Shown in pieces: positions 46,051 through 55,547 of a stretch of DNA of 64,000 nt. A program made the position numbers and the translations under genes. The stretch comes from Phenylobacterium sp. (GTDB lineage: Bacteria > Pseudomonadota > Alphaproteobacteria > Caulobacterales > Caulobacteraceae): the NCBI RefSeq assembly GCF_030681155.1, contig NZ_JAUXXE010000019.1:1-64000 (forward strand), written 5' to 3'. The notes under the pieces are model-generated. The model had not been told where the DNA came from, made no database searches, and worked only from the letters and a program-made list of their open reading frames with translations. The first letter of the stretch is position 1. Every line of letters starts with the position of its first letter.

Positions 46051-46243
46051 GTCGAATCAAACTCGGAGTTCAGTCCACTTCTAGCGGGCGCCGCAGCGGA
46101 AGTCGCCGCGACGCATGGACTCTCATCGCACAGGACGCAACCGCGCTGAGCGATGGCGGCCAACTATGCCTCGCCCTGGGCAGACACCCTAGCTTCCTGG
46201 GCGAAGTAAAGCGCCCTAAGCTGCGCCCAGAGGGGACAAGCAG

Positions 46244-47365
46244 ATGGACCCGCCGGCGCCCAATCCCGTCGATCCGCCTTCGCGCGCGAAGATGGTCGAC
46301 ACTGTCATTCAGATCGGGCTGCTGGGCCTGCTGATCTACGCCTGCGCGCGGATCGTGCTGCCCTTCGCCGGCATACTCGCCTGGTCGATGGTGTTGGCGG
46401 TGATGCTGCACCCCCTGCATGTGCGACTGGCCTCCCGGGTCGGAAATCGCGGGTCGGCGGTATTGATCGGCGTTGTCGGAGTCGTGGTGACCCTGATCCC
46501 GGTCGCCCTCGTCGCCGCCTCTCTCGCCTCGTCAGTCCACTGGCTGATCTCCGGACTGGAGAACCACAGCCTGACCATGCCGGCCCCGCCGCCTCGGCTC
46601 GCCGACCTGCCGCTGGTCGGTGAAAAGCTGTCAGAGACCTGGGTGCTGATCCTCACGGACGTCCCCAGCGCGGTTCAGAAATATGCTGGAAAGCTGAGCG
46701 GCCCGGCCACGTGGCTGGCCTCGTTCGCTGCGCGGCTGGCGGTGGACGAGCTATCGTTCGTGCTTTCCTTCGCGATCGCCGCCGTGCTTCTCGCCTATGG
46801 CAGAGGCGCGGCCGCCTTCGCCGAGCACCTGCTGGAGTTCATGACCGGCAATGGAGGCCGCGGGCCCCGGCTCACCGCTCTCACCGCCGCGACCGTGCGC
46901 GGGGTCGCCATCGGGGTCGTCGGCGTGGCCGCGATCCAGGCTATCCTGCTCGGCGTCGGCTTCTTCGCGATCGGCCTCCCGGGCGCGGGTCTGCTGATGG
47001 TGATCGCCCTGTTCTTTGGAATCGTGCAGGTGCCGGCTGCGCTGCTGATCTTGCCGGTGGTCGTCTACGTCTTCGTCACCAAGGATACGGTCCCCGCCGT
47101 CATCTTCACGGCCTGGACCCTGATCGCCGGCTTCAGCGACAGCGCCCTCAAGCCCCTGATGCTCGGACGCGGGCTGGAGGTTCCAATGCCGGTCATCCTG
47201 GTCGGGGTGATCGGGGGGCTGCTGGCCGACGGCATGCTCGGCCTGTTCGTCGGGCCCGTGGTGTTGGCGGTGGGCTATGTGCTGTTCATGGAATGGGTGC
47301 AGTTGCACCCGCCCCCGAACGACGCGAGCCAAGGCGAGGATCCGCCCGCCCAGATCACGTCCTAG
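46244..47365 (+). CDS. AI-2E family transporter (PerM/YdgG-like permease)
   Basis: A 373-aa inner-membrane protein with about seven or eight transmembrane segments, arranged as TM pairs at the N-terminus (VIQIGLLGLLIYACARIVLPFAGILAWSMVLAVML), a soluble middle region and a C-terminal cluster with VGFFAIGLPGAGLLMVIALFFGIVQVPAALLILPVVVYVF and the GLEVPMPVILVGVIGGLLADGMLGLFVGPVVLAV stretch of the family. Members move diverse small molecules or Na+/H+; the substrate here is unknown. The ATG at 46244 has an AGAGGGG site. The stop overlaps the recO stop (CTAG). Confidence 0.9.
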   Translation: MDPPAPNPVDPPSRAKMVDTVIQIGLLGLLIYACARIVLPFAGILAWSMVLAVMLHPLHVRLASRVGNRGSAVLIGVVGVVVTLIPVALVAASLASSVHWLISGLENHSLTMPAPPPRLADLPLVGEKLSETWVLILTDVPSAVQKYAGKLSGPATWLASFAARLAVDELSFVLSFAIAAVLLAYGRGAAAFAEHLLEFMTGNGGRGPRLTALTAATVRGVAIGVVGVAAIQAILLGVGFFAIGLPGAGLLMVIALFFGIVQVPAALLILPVVVYVFVTKDTVPAVIFTAWTLIAGFSDSALKPLMLGRGLEVPMPVILVGVIGGLLADGMLGLFVGPVVLAVGYVLFMEWVQLHPPPNDASQGEDPPAQITS

Positions 47366-48093
47366 AGGCGCTGGGCGTCGGTCAACCGGTCCACCAGCCA
47401 GACCCGCGCCGGCGGCAGCGGGCGGTTCAACGGGCCAAACACGAACAGCTCCAGGAAGTGCGCTGTCAGATCGAGACCGGCGCGCACATCGCCCGGCGAT
47501 AGCCCGCCCTGCGAAGACAGCATGAACGGCGGCAAGGCCAGGAGCCTGTCCTTATAAGGCTCGCCGGCTGTCCGGCTGACGGCCCGGCCGGTCCGTGGGC
47601 TGACATAGACCAGGTCGTCGAGGGAGCCAGTGGCGGCGCACTTCGAGAGATCGAGACCAAAGCCCAGGTCCTGCAACAGCCCGGCCTCGAACCGCACGAA
47701 CACCGCCGGCCAGATGTCGGGCATCAGCAGGGCCGAGCTCAGCGCCTCGAACGCCAGGAACGCGCCCGGATGCGGCTCTCGCTCCGGCAGGGCGGCGGCG
47801 GCGACCGCCGCGGCCGCCGATAGGCCGGCCAAGGCCATAGGGTCGTCAAACAAGGCCGCGGGTCCCTCCCCCACCGGCTCGAGCTGCGCTGACCCAAGCT
47901 GATCGGAAACCCTGGCCCGATAGTGAACGATGGTCCGCGCGCCAGCCTGCAGAAGGGGCTTCATGCGCCGCGACGCCCCGCCGGCCACGTGAGCGGCCCA
48001 CTTGCCGTGGTGGGCGGTCAGCAGTTCGACGATGGCGCCGGTCTCCCCATGAACCCGGGCCGACAGCACATAGGCGTCGTCCTCAAATTCCAC
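47362..48093 (-). CDS. recO: DNA repair protein RecO
   Basis: A 243-aa recombination mediator that helps load RecA in the RecFOR pathway. The N-terminal OB-fold (FEDDAYVLSARVHGETGAIVELLTAHHGKWAAHVAGGASRRMKPLLQAG) is followed by the helical RecO_C domain with FVRFEAGLLQDLGFGLDLSKCAATGS. The usual zinc-binding Cys cluster is reduced to a single visible Cys, as in many alphaproteobacteria. Start is a GTG at 48093. It is downstream of the nat gene, in an era-nat-recO arrangement. Confidence 0.92.
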   Translation of the reverse strand: MEFEDDAYVLSARVHGETGAIVELLTAHHGKWAAHVAGGASRRMKPLLQAGARTIVHYRARVSDQLGSAQLEPVGEGPAALFDDPMALAGLSAAAAVAAAALPEREPHPGAFLAFEALSSALLMPDIWPAVFVRFEAGLLQDLGFGLDLSKCAATGSLDDLVYVSPRTGRAVSRTAGEPYKDRLLALPPFMLSSQGGLSPGDVRAGLDLTAHFLELFVFGPLNRPLPPARVWLVDRLTDAQRL

Positions 48094-48108
48094 GAGCGGA
48101 ACGCCCCA

Positions 48109-48918
48109 TCATCCGCCCGCCGCGACGGCGCGTTCGAACAGCGGCGTCCAGTCGGGCTGAACCGAAAGGCCGAAGGTCTCGGCGAGAACCCCGCCAATCT
48201 CATCGGCGGCGAGCAGCCGCCGCTCGACCGTTCCATCAGTCTTGCGGATGGTCAGGCGGTTGTGGAGCAGATTGTAGCGGGCCTGCGGCGTGGTCCGCGA
48301 GACCATCAGATTGTGCCGGAAGTGCGAGCTCGGATGGGTCGCGGTAAACCAGTTGGGCAGGTCATAGTCGACGTCCAGCTGGACCTCGCGGGACAGTTGA
48401 TAGACCGGCGTCCAGACCTCGCCGATGAGCGCCTGGAGCGCGATGTCTTCGCCCTCGGGAACCATGCGGAACGTCTCATGCGGGGTCGGCTGCGGCTCGA
48501 TGATCCCGAATTTCAGCGGTGCGGTCAGGACCAGCCCGCCGAAGCCGACATCGGCGTACCAGGGCTCGTCGTCGATGGTGACCCACAACCCCATGTGGGT
48601 GCGGGCACGCGGCGACGCTTCCGCCGGCGCCCCCCATTGGACGCGGGCGATCAGGCCCTCGACCTCGAAGCCCAGCGCCAGCAGGACACGCTTGAAGAGG
48701 CCGTTCTGCTCGTAACAGTAGCCGCCCCTTTCCGCCGTGATCAGCTTGGCGTCGACCGCGGCCGGGTCCAGGTCAATCCCCCGATCCAGCAGGACGTCGA
48801 TCGCCTCGAAGGGGATCGCGGCCGGATGCAGCAGATGCAGCGCACGCAGGGTTTCAAGCGTGGGCGTGCGCGGCCCGTCATAGCCGATGCGGGCGAAATA
48901 GGCGTCGAGGTCGATCAT
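48109..48918 (-). CDS. nat: Arylamine N-acetyltransferase
   Basis: A 269-aa NAT, which transfers acetyl groups from acetyl-CoA to arylamines or hydrazines. The catalytic Cys is in RGGYCYEQNGLFKRVL, the His in RTHMGLWVTI and the Asp in WYADVGFGGLV, so the Cys-His-Asp triad is complete. The N-terminus (IDLDAYFARIGYDGPRTPTLETLRALHLLH) is standard. It sits between era and recO, which are usually adjacent in alphaproteobacteria, and so looks like an insertion into a conserved block. Its physiological substrate is unknown. Confidence 0.93.
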   Translation of the reverse strand: MIDLDAYFARIGYDGPRTPTLETLRALHLLHPAAIPFEAIDVLLDRGIDLDPAAVDAKLITAERGGYCYEQNGLFKRVLLALGFEVEGLIARVQWGAPAEASPRARTHMGLWVTIDDEPWYADVGFGGLVLTAPLKFGIIEPQPTPHETFRMVPEGEDIALQALIGEVWTPVYQLSREVQLDVDYDLPNWFTATHPSSHFRHNLMVSRTTPQARYNLLHNRLTIRKTDGTVERRLLAADEIGGVLAETFGLSVQPDWTPLFERAVAAGG

Positions 48919-48935
48919 ATCGCCTACCTATGGGC

Positions 48936-49871
48936 TCAGACGTCGAAGTCCAGGCCCACGTCGCCGTAGAACTCGCGCTTGTCGGCCCAGCGTTCGTCGA
49001 CCTTCACGTGCAGGAACAGGTGCACGGGGCGCTCAAGCAGTTCGGTCAGTTCTTCGCGGGACTTCTGGCCGATCCACTTCAGGGTCTGGCCGTTCTTGCC
49101 CAGGATGATCGGGCGCTGGCTCTCGCGCTCGACGTAGATCGACTGTTCGATCCGCACCGAGCCGTCCTTGCGCTCCTCGAAGGCGGTGGTTTCGACGGCC
49201 GCCGCATAGGGCAGCTCCTCGTGAACCCGCAGGAACAGCTTCTCGCGCGTGATCTCGGCGGCCAGCAGGCGCACCGGCAGGTCGGCGGTCTGTTCCTCCG
49301 GATAGAGCCAGGGGCTCTCCGGCATCAGTTGGGCCAGCCTAGCCTTCAAGTCATCCACGCCCTGGCCGTCAGCGGCCGAGATCATGAACACCTCGGAATA
49401 GACCCCGGTCTCGAACAGGCGCTGGGCCAGGGCGAGCAACGTGTCGCGGCGCATGCCGTCGATCTTGTTGAGCGCGAGGATGGCCTTCTTGCCGGACCGC
49501 TGCAGACCTTCAACGATCGAGGCGACGTCAATGGCCGAACGCTTGTCGGCCGATTTCGCGCCCGGTTCAGCGGACGCCAGCTCGGCGACGGAATCGACCA
49601 GGTGAACGATGGTGTCGGCTTCTTCGGCCCCGCCCCAGGCGGAGCGGACCATGGCGCGGTCCAGGCGCCGGCGCGGCGCGAAGATACCGGGAGTGTCGAC
49701 GAGAATGATCTGGGTCTCACCGGCCATGGCCACGCCACGTACGGGGAAACGGGTGGTCTGGACCTTCTGAGTCACGATGGAGACCTTGGCCCCCACCAGA
49801 CGGTTGGTCAGAGTCGACTTCCCCGCATTCGGGGCTCCGATGATCGCGGCGAAGCCGGCGCGGGTGGTCAT
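48936..49871 (-). CDS. era: GTPase Era
   Basis: A 311-aa essential GTPase that binds 16S rRNA and checks 30S ribosome maturation. G1 is GAPNAGKSTLTNRLVG, G2 follows at QTTRFPV, G3 is DTPGIFAPRRRL and G4 is LNKID; the C-terminal KH domain contains ESQRPIILGKNGQTLKWIGQKSREEL with the GKNG loop. Start ATG overlaps the rnc stop (ATGA), fitting the known functional link in rRNA processing. Confidence 0.96.
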   Translation of the reverse strand: MTTRAGFAAIIGAPNAGKSTLTNRLVGAKVSIVTQKVQTTRFPVRGVAMAGETQIILVDTPGIFAPRRRLDRAMVRSAWGGAEEADTIVHLVDSVAELASAEPGAKSADKRSAIDVASIVEGLQRSGKKAILALNKIDGMRRDTLLALAQRLFETGVYSEVFMISAADGQGVDDLKARLAQLMPESPWLYPEEQTADLPVRLLAAEITREKLFLRVHEELPYAAAVETTAFEERKDGSVRIEQSIYVERESQRPIILGKNGQTLKWIGQKSREELTELLERPVHLFLHVKVDERWADKREFYGDVGLDFDV

Positions 49872-50566
49872 AGAGGTCCTTCTCGTTTCAACAACATTTT
49901 CAGGGCCGCGGCTTTTTCGGCCTCTTGGCGGGACGGCCCCGGGGCAAGCTCGGGCTCGTAATCGCCGACAGTCACCGAGACGGTGAACGAGGGCGCGTGA
50001 TCGGGGCCTTCACGGCCCACGACCTTGTAGGCTGGAAGAGCCATACCACGTCCCTGGGCCCATTCCTGCAACTGGGTCTTCGGATCCTTGATCCGCGGTT
50101 CGTCCAGGCGGGCGAATTCCTCGGTCCAGAACTCCAGGAAGAAGGCCCGGGCGGCCTCCAGCCCATCGTCGATATAGAGCGCGCCGATCAGCGCCTCGCA
50201 GGCGTCGCCCAGAACGGTGTCCTTGTCGCGAGCCCCGATCTTGGTGGCGCTGGCCGCCATCCGCAGGGCGTTGGGCAGGCCGATCCGCCGCGCGACCCGG
50301 GCGCAGGCGTGATAGTTCACGAGCCCAGCCATGAGCCGGCTCATTTCGCCTTCGCGCGCATCTGGATTGAGCGCCATCAGGCGTTCGGCCGCGAGCAGGT
50401 TGAGCACCCGGTCGCCCAGGAACTCCAGCCGCTCGTAGTGGCGCACCTTCAACGCCCCGTCTCCCACGCTGGCGTGGGTCAGGGTGCGTTCCAGAAGCTC
50501 GCGGTCCTGAAAAGTGTGGCCGATCCGGCCCTCAAGCTCGGCGACCGCTGCTTCGCGCTTGTTCAT
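49868..50566 (-). CDS. rnc: Ribonuclease III
   Basis: A 232-aa double-strand-specific endoribonuclease for rRNA and mRNA processing. The catalytic signature is HYERLEFLGDRVLNLLAAERL, with a second acidic site (DACEALIGALYIDDGLEAA). A C-terminal dsRBD follows (DPKTQLQEWAQGRGMALPAYKVVGREGPDHAPSFTVSVTVG...RQEAEKAAALKML). The ATG at 50566 overlaps the lepB stop (ATGA). The order lepB-rnc-era is the usual one. Confidence 0.96.
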   Translation of the reverse strand: MNKREAAVAELEGRIGHTFQDRELLERTLTHASVGDGALKVRHYERLEFLGDRVLNLLAAERLMALNPDAREGEMSRLMAGLVNYHACARVARRIGLPNALRMAASATKIGARDKDTVLGDACEALIGALYIDDGLEAARAFFLEFWTEEFARLDEPRIKDPKTQLQEWAQGRGMALPAYKVVGREGPDHAPSFTVSVTVGDYEPELAPGPSRQEAEKAAALKMLLKREGPL

Positions 50567-51342
50567 TGAAGGACGGTGAAGAAACGCTCAGGCCGGGCGT
50601 TGAGCACCCAGGTCCAGGGCTTGAAGAGCGATGCGCCGGGATTCCAGGACAGCAGAATGATCTGCGCCTTGCCGACCAGATTCTCGGCGGGCACGAAGCC
50701 GACGCCCATCTCGGAAGGCACTCTACTGTCGAGCGAGTTGTCGCGGTTGTCGCCCATAAAGAAGTAGTGGCCTTCAGGGACGACGAAGGTCTGGGTGTTG
50801 TCCACCTCGCCATCCGGACCGAAGTCATAGGTCACGAACTGGCGACCATTTGGGAAGGTTTCCTTGTAGCGCTGGACGTTACGCGTGAAGCCGTAGCCGG
50901 AATCGATCATCACCGGCGGCAACGCCTCGCGCGGAACTTCCTTGTCGTTGATCCACAAGCGGCCTTCACGCATCTGCACCCGGTCGCCGGGCAGGCCGAT
51001 CAGGCGCTTGATGTAGTCGGTGCGGCCGTCGCGCGGCAGCTTGAAGACGATCACGTCGCCGCGGTTAGGGACGCGCTCCATGAGCCGGCCATCGAAGATC
51101 GGCGGGCTGAACGGGATCGAGTGGCGCGAGTAGCCGTAGGAATATTTGGAGACGATGATGTAGTCGCCCTCGAGCAGCGTCGGCTCCATCGAGGCCGACG
51201 GGATCGTGAAGGGCTGGAAGAACAGCACGCGCAGGAACAGCGCGATAAGCAGGGCGTAGGCGACCGTTTTCACGATCTCCACGAACTCGTTCATGGCGCC
51301 GGATTTGTCCGGAGCATCCGAGGTCTTTGCGCTGTCGGTCAT
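50563..51342 (-). CDS. lepB: Signal peptidase I
   Basis: A 259-aa membrane-bound leader peptidase. One N-terminal transmembrane helix (IVKTVAYALLIALFLRVLFFQPF) precedes the catalytic Ser (IPSASMEPTLLEGDYIIVSKYSYGYS) and Lys (RDGRTDYIKRLIGLPGDRVQMREGRLWIN), and the C-terminal box GHYFFMGDNRDNSLDSR is intact. Two adjacent ATGs occur (51345 and 51342); AGGA is best spaced for the second. The track's start at 51378 adds an implausible leader. Confidence 0.95.
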   Translation of the reverse strand: MTDSAKTSDAPDKSGAMNEFVEIVKTVAYALLIALFLRVLFFQPFTIPSASMEPTLLEGDYIIVSKYSYGYSRHSIPFSPPIFDGRLMERVPNRGDVIVFKLPRDGRTDYIKRLIGLPGDRVQMREGRLWINDKEVPREALPPVMIDSGYGFTRNVQRYKETFPNGRQFVTYDFGPDGEVDNTQTFVVPEGHYFFMGDNRDNSLDSRVPSEMGVGFVPAENLVGKAQIILLSWNPGASLFKPWTWVLNARPERFFTVLQ

Positions 51343-51538
51343 CATGGGTCCTGCGATTTGTCCGAAACTGACGGACATTTTGCCTAGCTAGACGCTGCAT
51401 ACGCTGGGAGCAAGCGCGCCGCCCGTGAACTCTGTGTCACGCGCCGTAAAGGCGCAGGTGACGCCCGGCGCCAAGAAGAAGGCGATCCGACCCTCGGCGC
51501 GATTGCAGCGGAGCTTACAGGGTCTATGAGGTAGCGCC

Positions 51539-52432
51539 ATGACTCGATCCACCCTCCCCTGGCTGCATGTCCTCCTCGCGATCGCCGTCGTGGCGGTGTG
51601 GGGCACGAACTTCGTGGTCATCCGGATCGGCCTGGACCATCTGCCGCCGCTCACCTTCGCGGCGCTGCGCTTTACCTTCGCCCTGCTGCCGGCCGTGTTC
51701 TTCCTGAAGAAGCCCGACGTGCCTTGGCGCAATCTAGCGGCCTATGGCGTGCTGATCGGTGCGGGGCAGTTTGGCCTTCTCTACATTGCGATGAGCGGCT
51801 TCATTTCGCCGGGCCTGGCTTCGCTGGTCGTGCAGACCCAGGTGTTCTTCACCATCGGCCTAGCCATGTGGCTGGCCAAGGAACGCATCCGCAGCTTCCA
51901 ACTAGTCGCCCTGGGGCTTGCGGCGGTGGGACTGGTGGTCATCGTCGCCCACACCGACGCCTCGGTGACGCCGCTCGGCCTCGCCCTTGTGCTGATCGCC
52001 GCGGCGAGCTGGGCCGGCGGCAACGCCTTCTCCAAGGCCGCCGGCAAGGTCAACATGCTGGCCTATGTGGTTTGGGCCAGCCTGTTCTCGGTTCCGCCGC
52101 TGCTCATCCTGGCCCTCGTCTTTGAGGGACCGCAGGCGATCATCCAGGGCGTGCGCGCCGCCGACACCGCGACCTGGGCCGCAGTCCTGTGGCAGTCGGT
52201 CGGCAACACCCTCTTCGGCTACGCCGCCTGGGGCTGGCTGCTGTCACGCCACCCGGCCGCGGTGATCACGCCCATGGCGATGCTGGTGCCGGTGTTCGGG
52301 ATGGGCGCTTCGGCGATCTGGCTCGGCGAGAGCCTGCCGCCCTGGAAGCTGCTGGCCGCGGGTCTGGTGATGAGCGGCCTGGCCATCAACATCTTCTGGC
52401 CGACCCTCGAACGGCGCTTGGCCCGGGCCTAG
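51539..52432 (+). CDS. EamA-family (DMT) exporter
   Basis: A 297-aa inner-membrane transporter with ten predicted helices in two EamA repeats. The first begins LHVLLAIAVVAVWGTNFVVIRIGLDHLPPLTFAALRFTFALLPAVFFL, and the second includes ALVLIAAASWAGGNAFSKAAGKVNMLAYVVWASLFSVPPLLILALVFEG. The sequence most resembles the O-acetylserine/cysteine exporter group (EamA/YdeD), but the substrate is not certain. The ATG at 51539 has a GAGGT site. It lies on the plus strand between lepB and acpS, interrupting a normally contiguous minus-strand block. Confidence 0.9.
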   Translation: MTRSTLPWLHVLLAIAVVAVWGTNFVVIRIGLDHLPPLTFAALRFTFALLPAVFFLKKPDVPWRNLAAYGVLIGAGQFGLLYIAMSGFISPGLASLVVQTQVFFTIGLAMWLAKERIRSFQLVALGLAAVGLVVIVAHTDASVTPLGLALVLIAAASWAGGNAFSKAAGKVNMLAYVVWASLFSVPPLLILALVFEGPQAIIQGVRAADTATWAAVLWQSVGNTLFGYAAWGWLLSRHPAAVITPMAMLVPVFGMGASAIWLGESLPPWKLLAAGLVMSGLAINIFWPTLERRLARA

Positions 52433-52442
52433 CCAAAGGGGC

Positions 52443-52841
52443 CTATTCCGGCAACGCCTCGATGATCACGAACGCCTGGGCGTAGGGGTGGTCGTCGGTC
52501 AGCGACAGGTGGATCACCGCCTTGTGGCCCGGGGGCGTCATGGCTTCCAACCGCTTCAGCGCCCCACCGGTCAGCGCCATGGTGGGCTGGCCCGAGCGCA
52601 TGTTGACGACGCCCATGTCGCGCCAGAACACTCCGGCCCGCATGCCGGTGCCGAGCGCCTTGGCGCAAGCTTCCTTGGCCGCGAAGCGCTTGGCGTAGCT
52701 TGAGGCGCGGTCCGGCTTGCGTTCCGACCGGGTGCGTTCGATCTCGGTGAAGATGCGATTGGTGAAGCGCTCGCCGAAACGCGTCAGCGTGTCGGCGACA
52801 CGGCGGATATCGGAGAGATCCGAGCCGATCCCGACGATCAA
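52443..52841 (-). CDS. acpS: Holo-[acyl-carrier-protein] synthase
   Basis: A 132-aa phosphopantetheinyl transferase that activates ACP for fatty-acid synthesis. The magnesium-binding motif is [14 protein letters not shown], and the second motif is [15 protein letters not shown]. The start is a TTG at 52841 that overlaps the pdxJ stop as TTGA, and no ATG follows nearby, so it is translated after pdxJ. This is the same start type as sufD. Confidence 0.94.
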   Translation of the reverse strand: MIVGIGSDLSDIRRVADTLTRFGERFTNRIFTEIERTRSERKPDRASSYAKRFAAKEACAKALGTGMRAGVFWRDMGVVNMRSGQPTMALTGGALKRLEAMTPPGHKAVIHLSLTDDHPYAQAFVIIEALPE

Positions 52842-53596
52842 GCCGCTCTCCCGATCCGGGCCTGATCCATCAGGCTGCGCATGCGTTGGATGGCGGGCGT
52901 CAGGCCGACGAAGATCGCCTCGCCGATCAGGAAGTGACCGATGTTGAGCTCGGCCAGTTCGGGAATCTCGGCGACCGCCTTGACCGTCTCATAGTCGATC
53001 CCGTGGCCGGCGTGGACTTCAAGGCCCAGGCGCGCGGCTTCGGCGGCGGTGGTCTTCAGATTGGCGAGCAGCCGCCCGGCGTCGGACGAGCCTTCGCGTA
53101 CCGCGTCGCAATAGGCGCCGGTATGCAGCTCAACCACCTGGGCGCCCATCGCCTGCGACGCGGCGGCCTGGGCCGGATCGGCGTCGATGAAGCAGGAGAC
53201 CCGAACGCCCGCGTCCACCAGCTTGCGAACCACTGGCGCGATGTGATTGTGACCACCGGCGACGTCGAGGCCGCCCTCGGTCGTGCGTTCCTCGCGCCGC
53301 TCGGGCACCAGGCAGGCGGCGTGCGGCAGGTGGGCCAGGGCGATCGCCTCCATCTCGGCCGTAACCGCCATCTCGAAATTCAGCGGCCGGCCGCGCTTGC
53401 GGGTGATCACCGCCAGCGCCTCTATATCGGCGTCGGATATATGCCGGCGATCTTCGCGCAAGTGAGCGGTGATGCCGTCGGCGCCGGCCGCGATAGCCAG
53501 TTCGGCCGCCCGGACGGGATCGGGATAGGTGCTCCCACGCGCGTTCCGGATGGTCGCCACGTGGTCGATATTCACCCCTAAGCGCAGTCGGCTCAT
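52838..53596 (-). CDS. pdxJ: Pyridoxine 5'-phosphate synthase
   Basis: A 252-aa TIM-barrel enzyme that condenses aminoacetone phosphate and deoxyxylulose phosphate into pyridoxine phosphate. Motifs are [90 protein letters not shown] and [17 protein letters not shown]. All are standard. It is the middle gene of pyrE-pdxJ-acpS. Confidence 0.95.
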   Translation of the reverse strand: MSRLRLGVNIDHVATIRNARGSTYPDPVRAAELAIAAGADGITAHLREDRRHISDADIEALAVITRKRGRPLNFEMAVTAEMEAIALAHLPHAACLVPERREERTTEGGLDVAGGHNHIAPVVRKLVDAGVRVSCFIDADPAQAAASQAMGAQVVELHTGAYCDAVREGSSDAGRLLANLKTTAAEAARLGLEVHAGHGIDYETVKAVAEIPELAELNIGHFLIGEAIFVGLTPAIQRMRSLMDQARIGRAA

Positions 53597-53660
53597 CTGG
53601 TTACTCCACTATCGCCGCGATGGCGGACTGATCTGGAAATAGGCGCGCGCGGCCTGGAAA

Positions 53661-54245
53661 TCACCCGTGCAAGCGACGGCTGCCGGGGTCCTCGATCGGG
53701 ATGGCCGCCAGTTCCGGCGGCAGCTGATCGGCGGGATAGGCCGGCACGTCCAGGCGGGCCAAGGCCACGAACGGCGCACCCGGATCGGCCCGGCCGCCAG
53801 AGCGGTCAACGATGCAGGCCGCGACCACGACATTGCCGCCGGCCGCCTTGATCGCCTCGACGCATTCGCGCGACGACAGGCCGGTGGAGACGATGTCCTC
53901 GACCATGGCGATCCGCGCGCCGGGCGGGATCGAGAAGGCGCGGCGCAGCTTGAACGAGCCGCCTTCACGCTCGACGTACATCGACGGCACGCCCAGATGA
54001 CGGGCGGTCTCATAGCCCGGGATGATGCCGCCGACCGCCGGTGAAATGCAGAGATCGACCTCGCCCACCGCCTCGACAATCTTGGCCGCCAGCGCCTTGC
54101 AGAGCCGCTCGGTGCGCTCCGGATACTGGAAGACCAGATTCTTCTGCAGGAAGGTGCCGGAGTGCAGCCCGCTGGACAGCACGAAGTGTCCTTCGCGCAG
54201 AGCGCCCGAGGCGCGGAATTCTTCGAGGACGTCTTCGGTGTTCAT
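53661..54245 (-). CDS. pyrE: Orotate phosphoribosyltransferase
   Basis: A 194-aa enzyme making OMP from orotate and PRPP in pyrimidine synthesis. Visible parts are [77 protein letters not shown] (PRPP motif VEDIVSTG) and the Lys-containing lid. The ATG at 54245 has a perfect AGGAGG five bases upstream. It heads a minus-strand set with pdxJ and acpS. Confidence 0.95.
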   Translation of the reverse strand: MNTEDVLEEFRASGALREGHFVLSSGLHSGTFLQKNLVFQYPERTERLCKALAAKIVEAVGEVDLCISPAVGGIIPGYETARHLGVPSMYVEREGGSFKLRRAFSIPPGARIAMVEDIVSTGLSSRECVEAIKAAGGNVVVAACIVDRSGGRADPGAPFVALARLDVPAYPADQLPPELAAIPIEDPGSRRLHG

Positions 54246-54321
54246 TGGGGCCTCCTGACTTGCGGATTACCCAACGCCTGCCAAGCTGTCACCGACCAAT
54301 TCGTTTTGGGAGGACGAACCG

Positions 54322-55014
54322 GTGAAACTGTTTCAGACCTATGACTCGCCCTTCCCCACGCGCGTGCGCCTGCTGCTCTACGCCAAGGGGATAGAGGTTG
54401 AGGTGATCCGGCCGCCTGGCTTTGGGGCCACAGCCGAATCCAAGGCCGAGTACCTGAACGTCAATCCGATCGGCCGGGTCCCGGCCCTGGTGCTGGACGA
54501 CGGTCGGGTGCTGCCCGAATCCGAAGTGATTTGCGAATACCTTGAGGACGCGTATCCGACCCCGTCTCTGAGGCCGGACGATCCGTGGGAGCGGGCGCGG
54601 ATGCGGCTGCTGTCGCGGATCTGCGACTTCTATGTGGTGATGGCCATGGTCCCGCTGTTCAACTTCGCCGGCCGCTCGCGCCGCCATTGGGAGACCCAGG
54701 CCATCCACGACGCCTCCCGTAAGGTCGCCGAGGCCCTGGCCTATCTGGAGACCTTCATCGGGTCGGACGGCTACGCGGTAGGAAGCGCCCTCACCCAGGC
54801 CGACGGCGCCATCGTGCCGCAACTGGTCCTGGCCACCGAATGGATCCCGAACCTGTTTGGCACGCCTGATCCGCTGGAGAACCTGCCCAAGCTGGCCGCC
54901 TACTGGACTTCGATCCAGGCCGATCCCATCGCCGCGCGACTGATCGCCGAGACCCGCCAGGCCATCGCCGAGCAACAGGCCGCTGCACGCGAGCAGGCCA
55001 AGCAGATGGCCTGA
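54322..55014 (+). CDS. Glutathione S-transferase family protein
   Basis: A 230-aa GST. The N-terminal thioredoxin-like domain has KLFQTYDSPFPTRVRLLLYAKGI, in which the SPFP motif sits at the active site, and NPIGRVPALVLDDGRVLPESEVICEYLED, where the Glu-Ser pair contacts glutathione. The C-terminal domain is all-helical (about residues 85-215). The start is a GTG at 54322 with GGGAGGA upstream. Its stop overlaps the start of the GNAT gene by one base (TGATG), suggesting a two-gene unit. The substrate is unknown. Confidence 0.9.
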   Translation: MKLFQTYDSPFPTRVRLLLYAKGIEVEVIRPPGFGATAESKAEYLNVNPIGRVPALVLDDGRVLPESEVICEYLEDAYPTPSLRPDDPWERARMRLLSRICDFYVVMAMVPLFNFAGRSRRHWETQAIHDASRKVAEALAYLETFIGSDGYAVGSALTQADGAIVPQLVLATEWIPNLFGTPDPLENLPKLAAYWTSIQADPIAARLIAETRQAIAEQQAAAREQAKQMA

Positions 55015-55547
55015 TGATCGACCGCAGCATCCGCCTCACCACCGCGCGCCTTAGTCTCAGAGCGTTCGAATCGGACGACGCCTCCCGGCTGGTGGAAATC
55101 CAGTCGAACTGGAACGTCACGCGGATGCTGCGCCTCGCCCCATGGCCCCCGACGTTGGAGGCCATGGCCGAGTGGGTCGATGTCCACGGCCAGGAGTGGC
55201 GCGCCGGCGAGGCCTATCGCTTCGCCTGCACTCTGGAGGGCCAGGTCATCGGCTGCGCCGACATCGACGCCATCGGCTCAGGCGGCGCTGAACTCGGCTA
55301 TTTCTTCGACGAGGCCCATTGGGGCAAAGGCTATGCCCGCGAGGCGGCCGGGGCGGTCCGCGACTTCGCGTTTCAGACGCTAGGCCTCGATCACTTGGTC
55401 GCGGGCCATGCAGCGGAAAATCCGGCGTCCGGCAAGGTGCTTGAGGCCCTGGGTTTCCGCTACATCGGCGAGGTGGAGAAATTCTCCAAGCCGCACGGAC
55501 GCGACGTGCCCTACCGCCTTCTGCGCCTCGAAAGGGCGTGGCGCTAA
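55014..55547 (+). CDS. GNAT-family N-acetyltransferase
   Basis: A 177-aa GNAT acetyltransferase of the RimJ/RimL-like type. It starts IRLTTARLSLRAFESDDASRLVEIQSNW; the acetyl-CoA-binding loop is in YFFDEAHWGKGYAREAAGAVRDFAF, with LVAGHAAENPASGKVLEALGFRYIGE near the end. The Q/RxxGxG/A motif is present as HWGKGYA. It could acetylate ribosomal protein N-termini or small amines; the substrate is not determinable. Its end overlaps the convergent amidase gene by four bases. Confidence 0.9.
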   Translation: MIDRSIRLTTARLSLRAFESDDASRLVEIQSNWNVTRMLRLAPWPPTLEAMAEWVDVHGQEWRAGEAYRFACTLEGQVIGCADIDAIGSGGAELGYFFDEAHWGKGYAREAAGAVRDFAFQTLGLDHLVAGHAAENPASGKVLEALGFRYIGEVEKFSKPHGRDVPYRLLRLERAWR

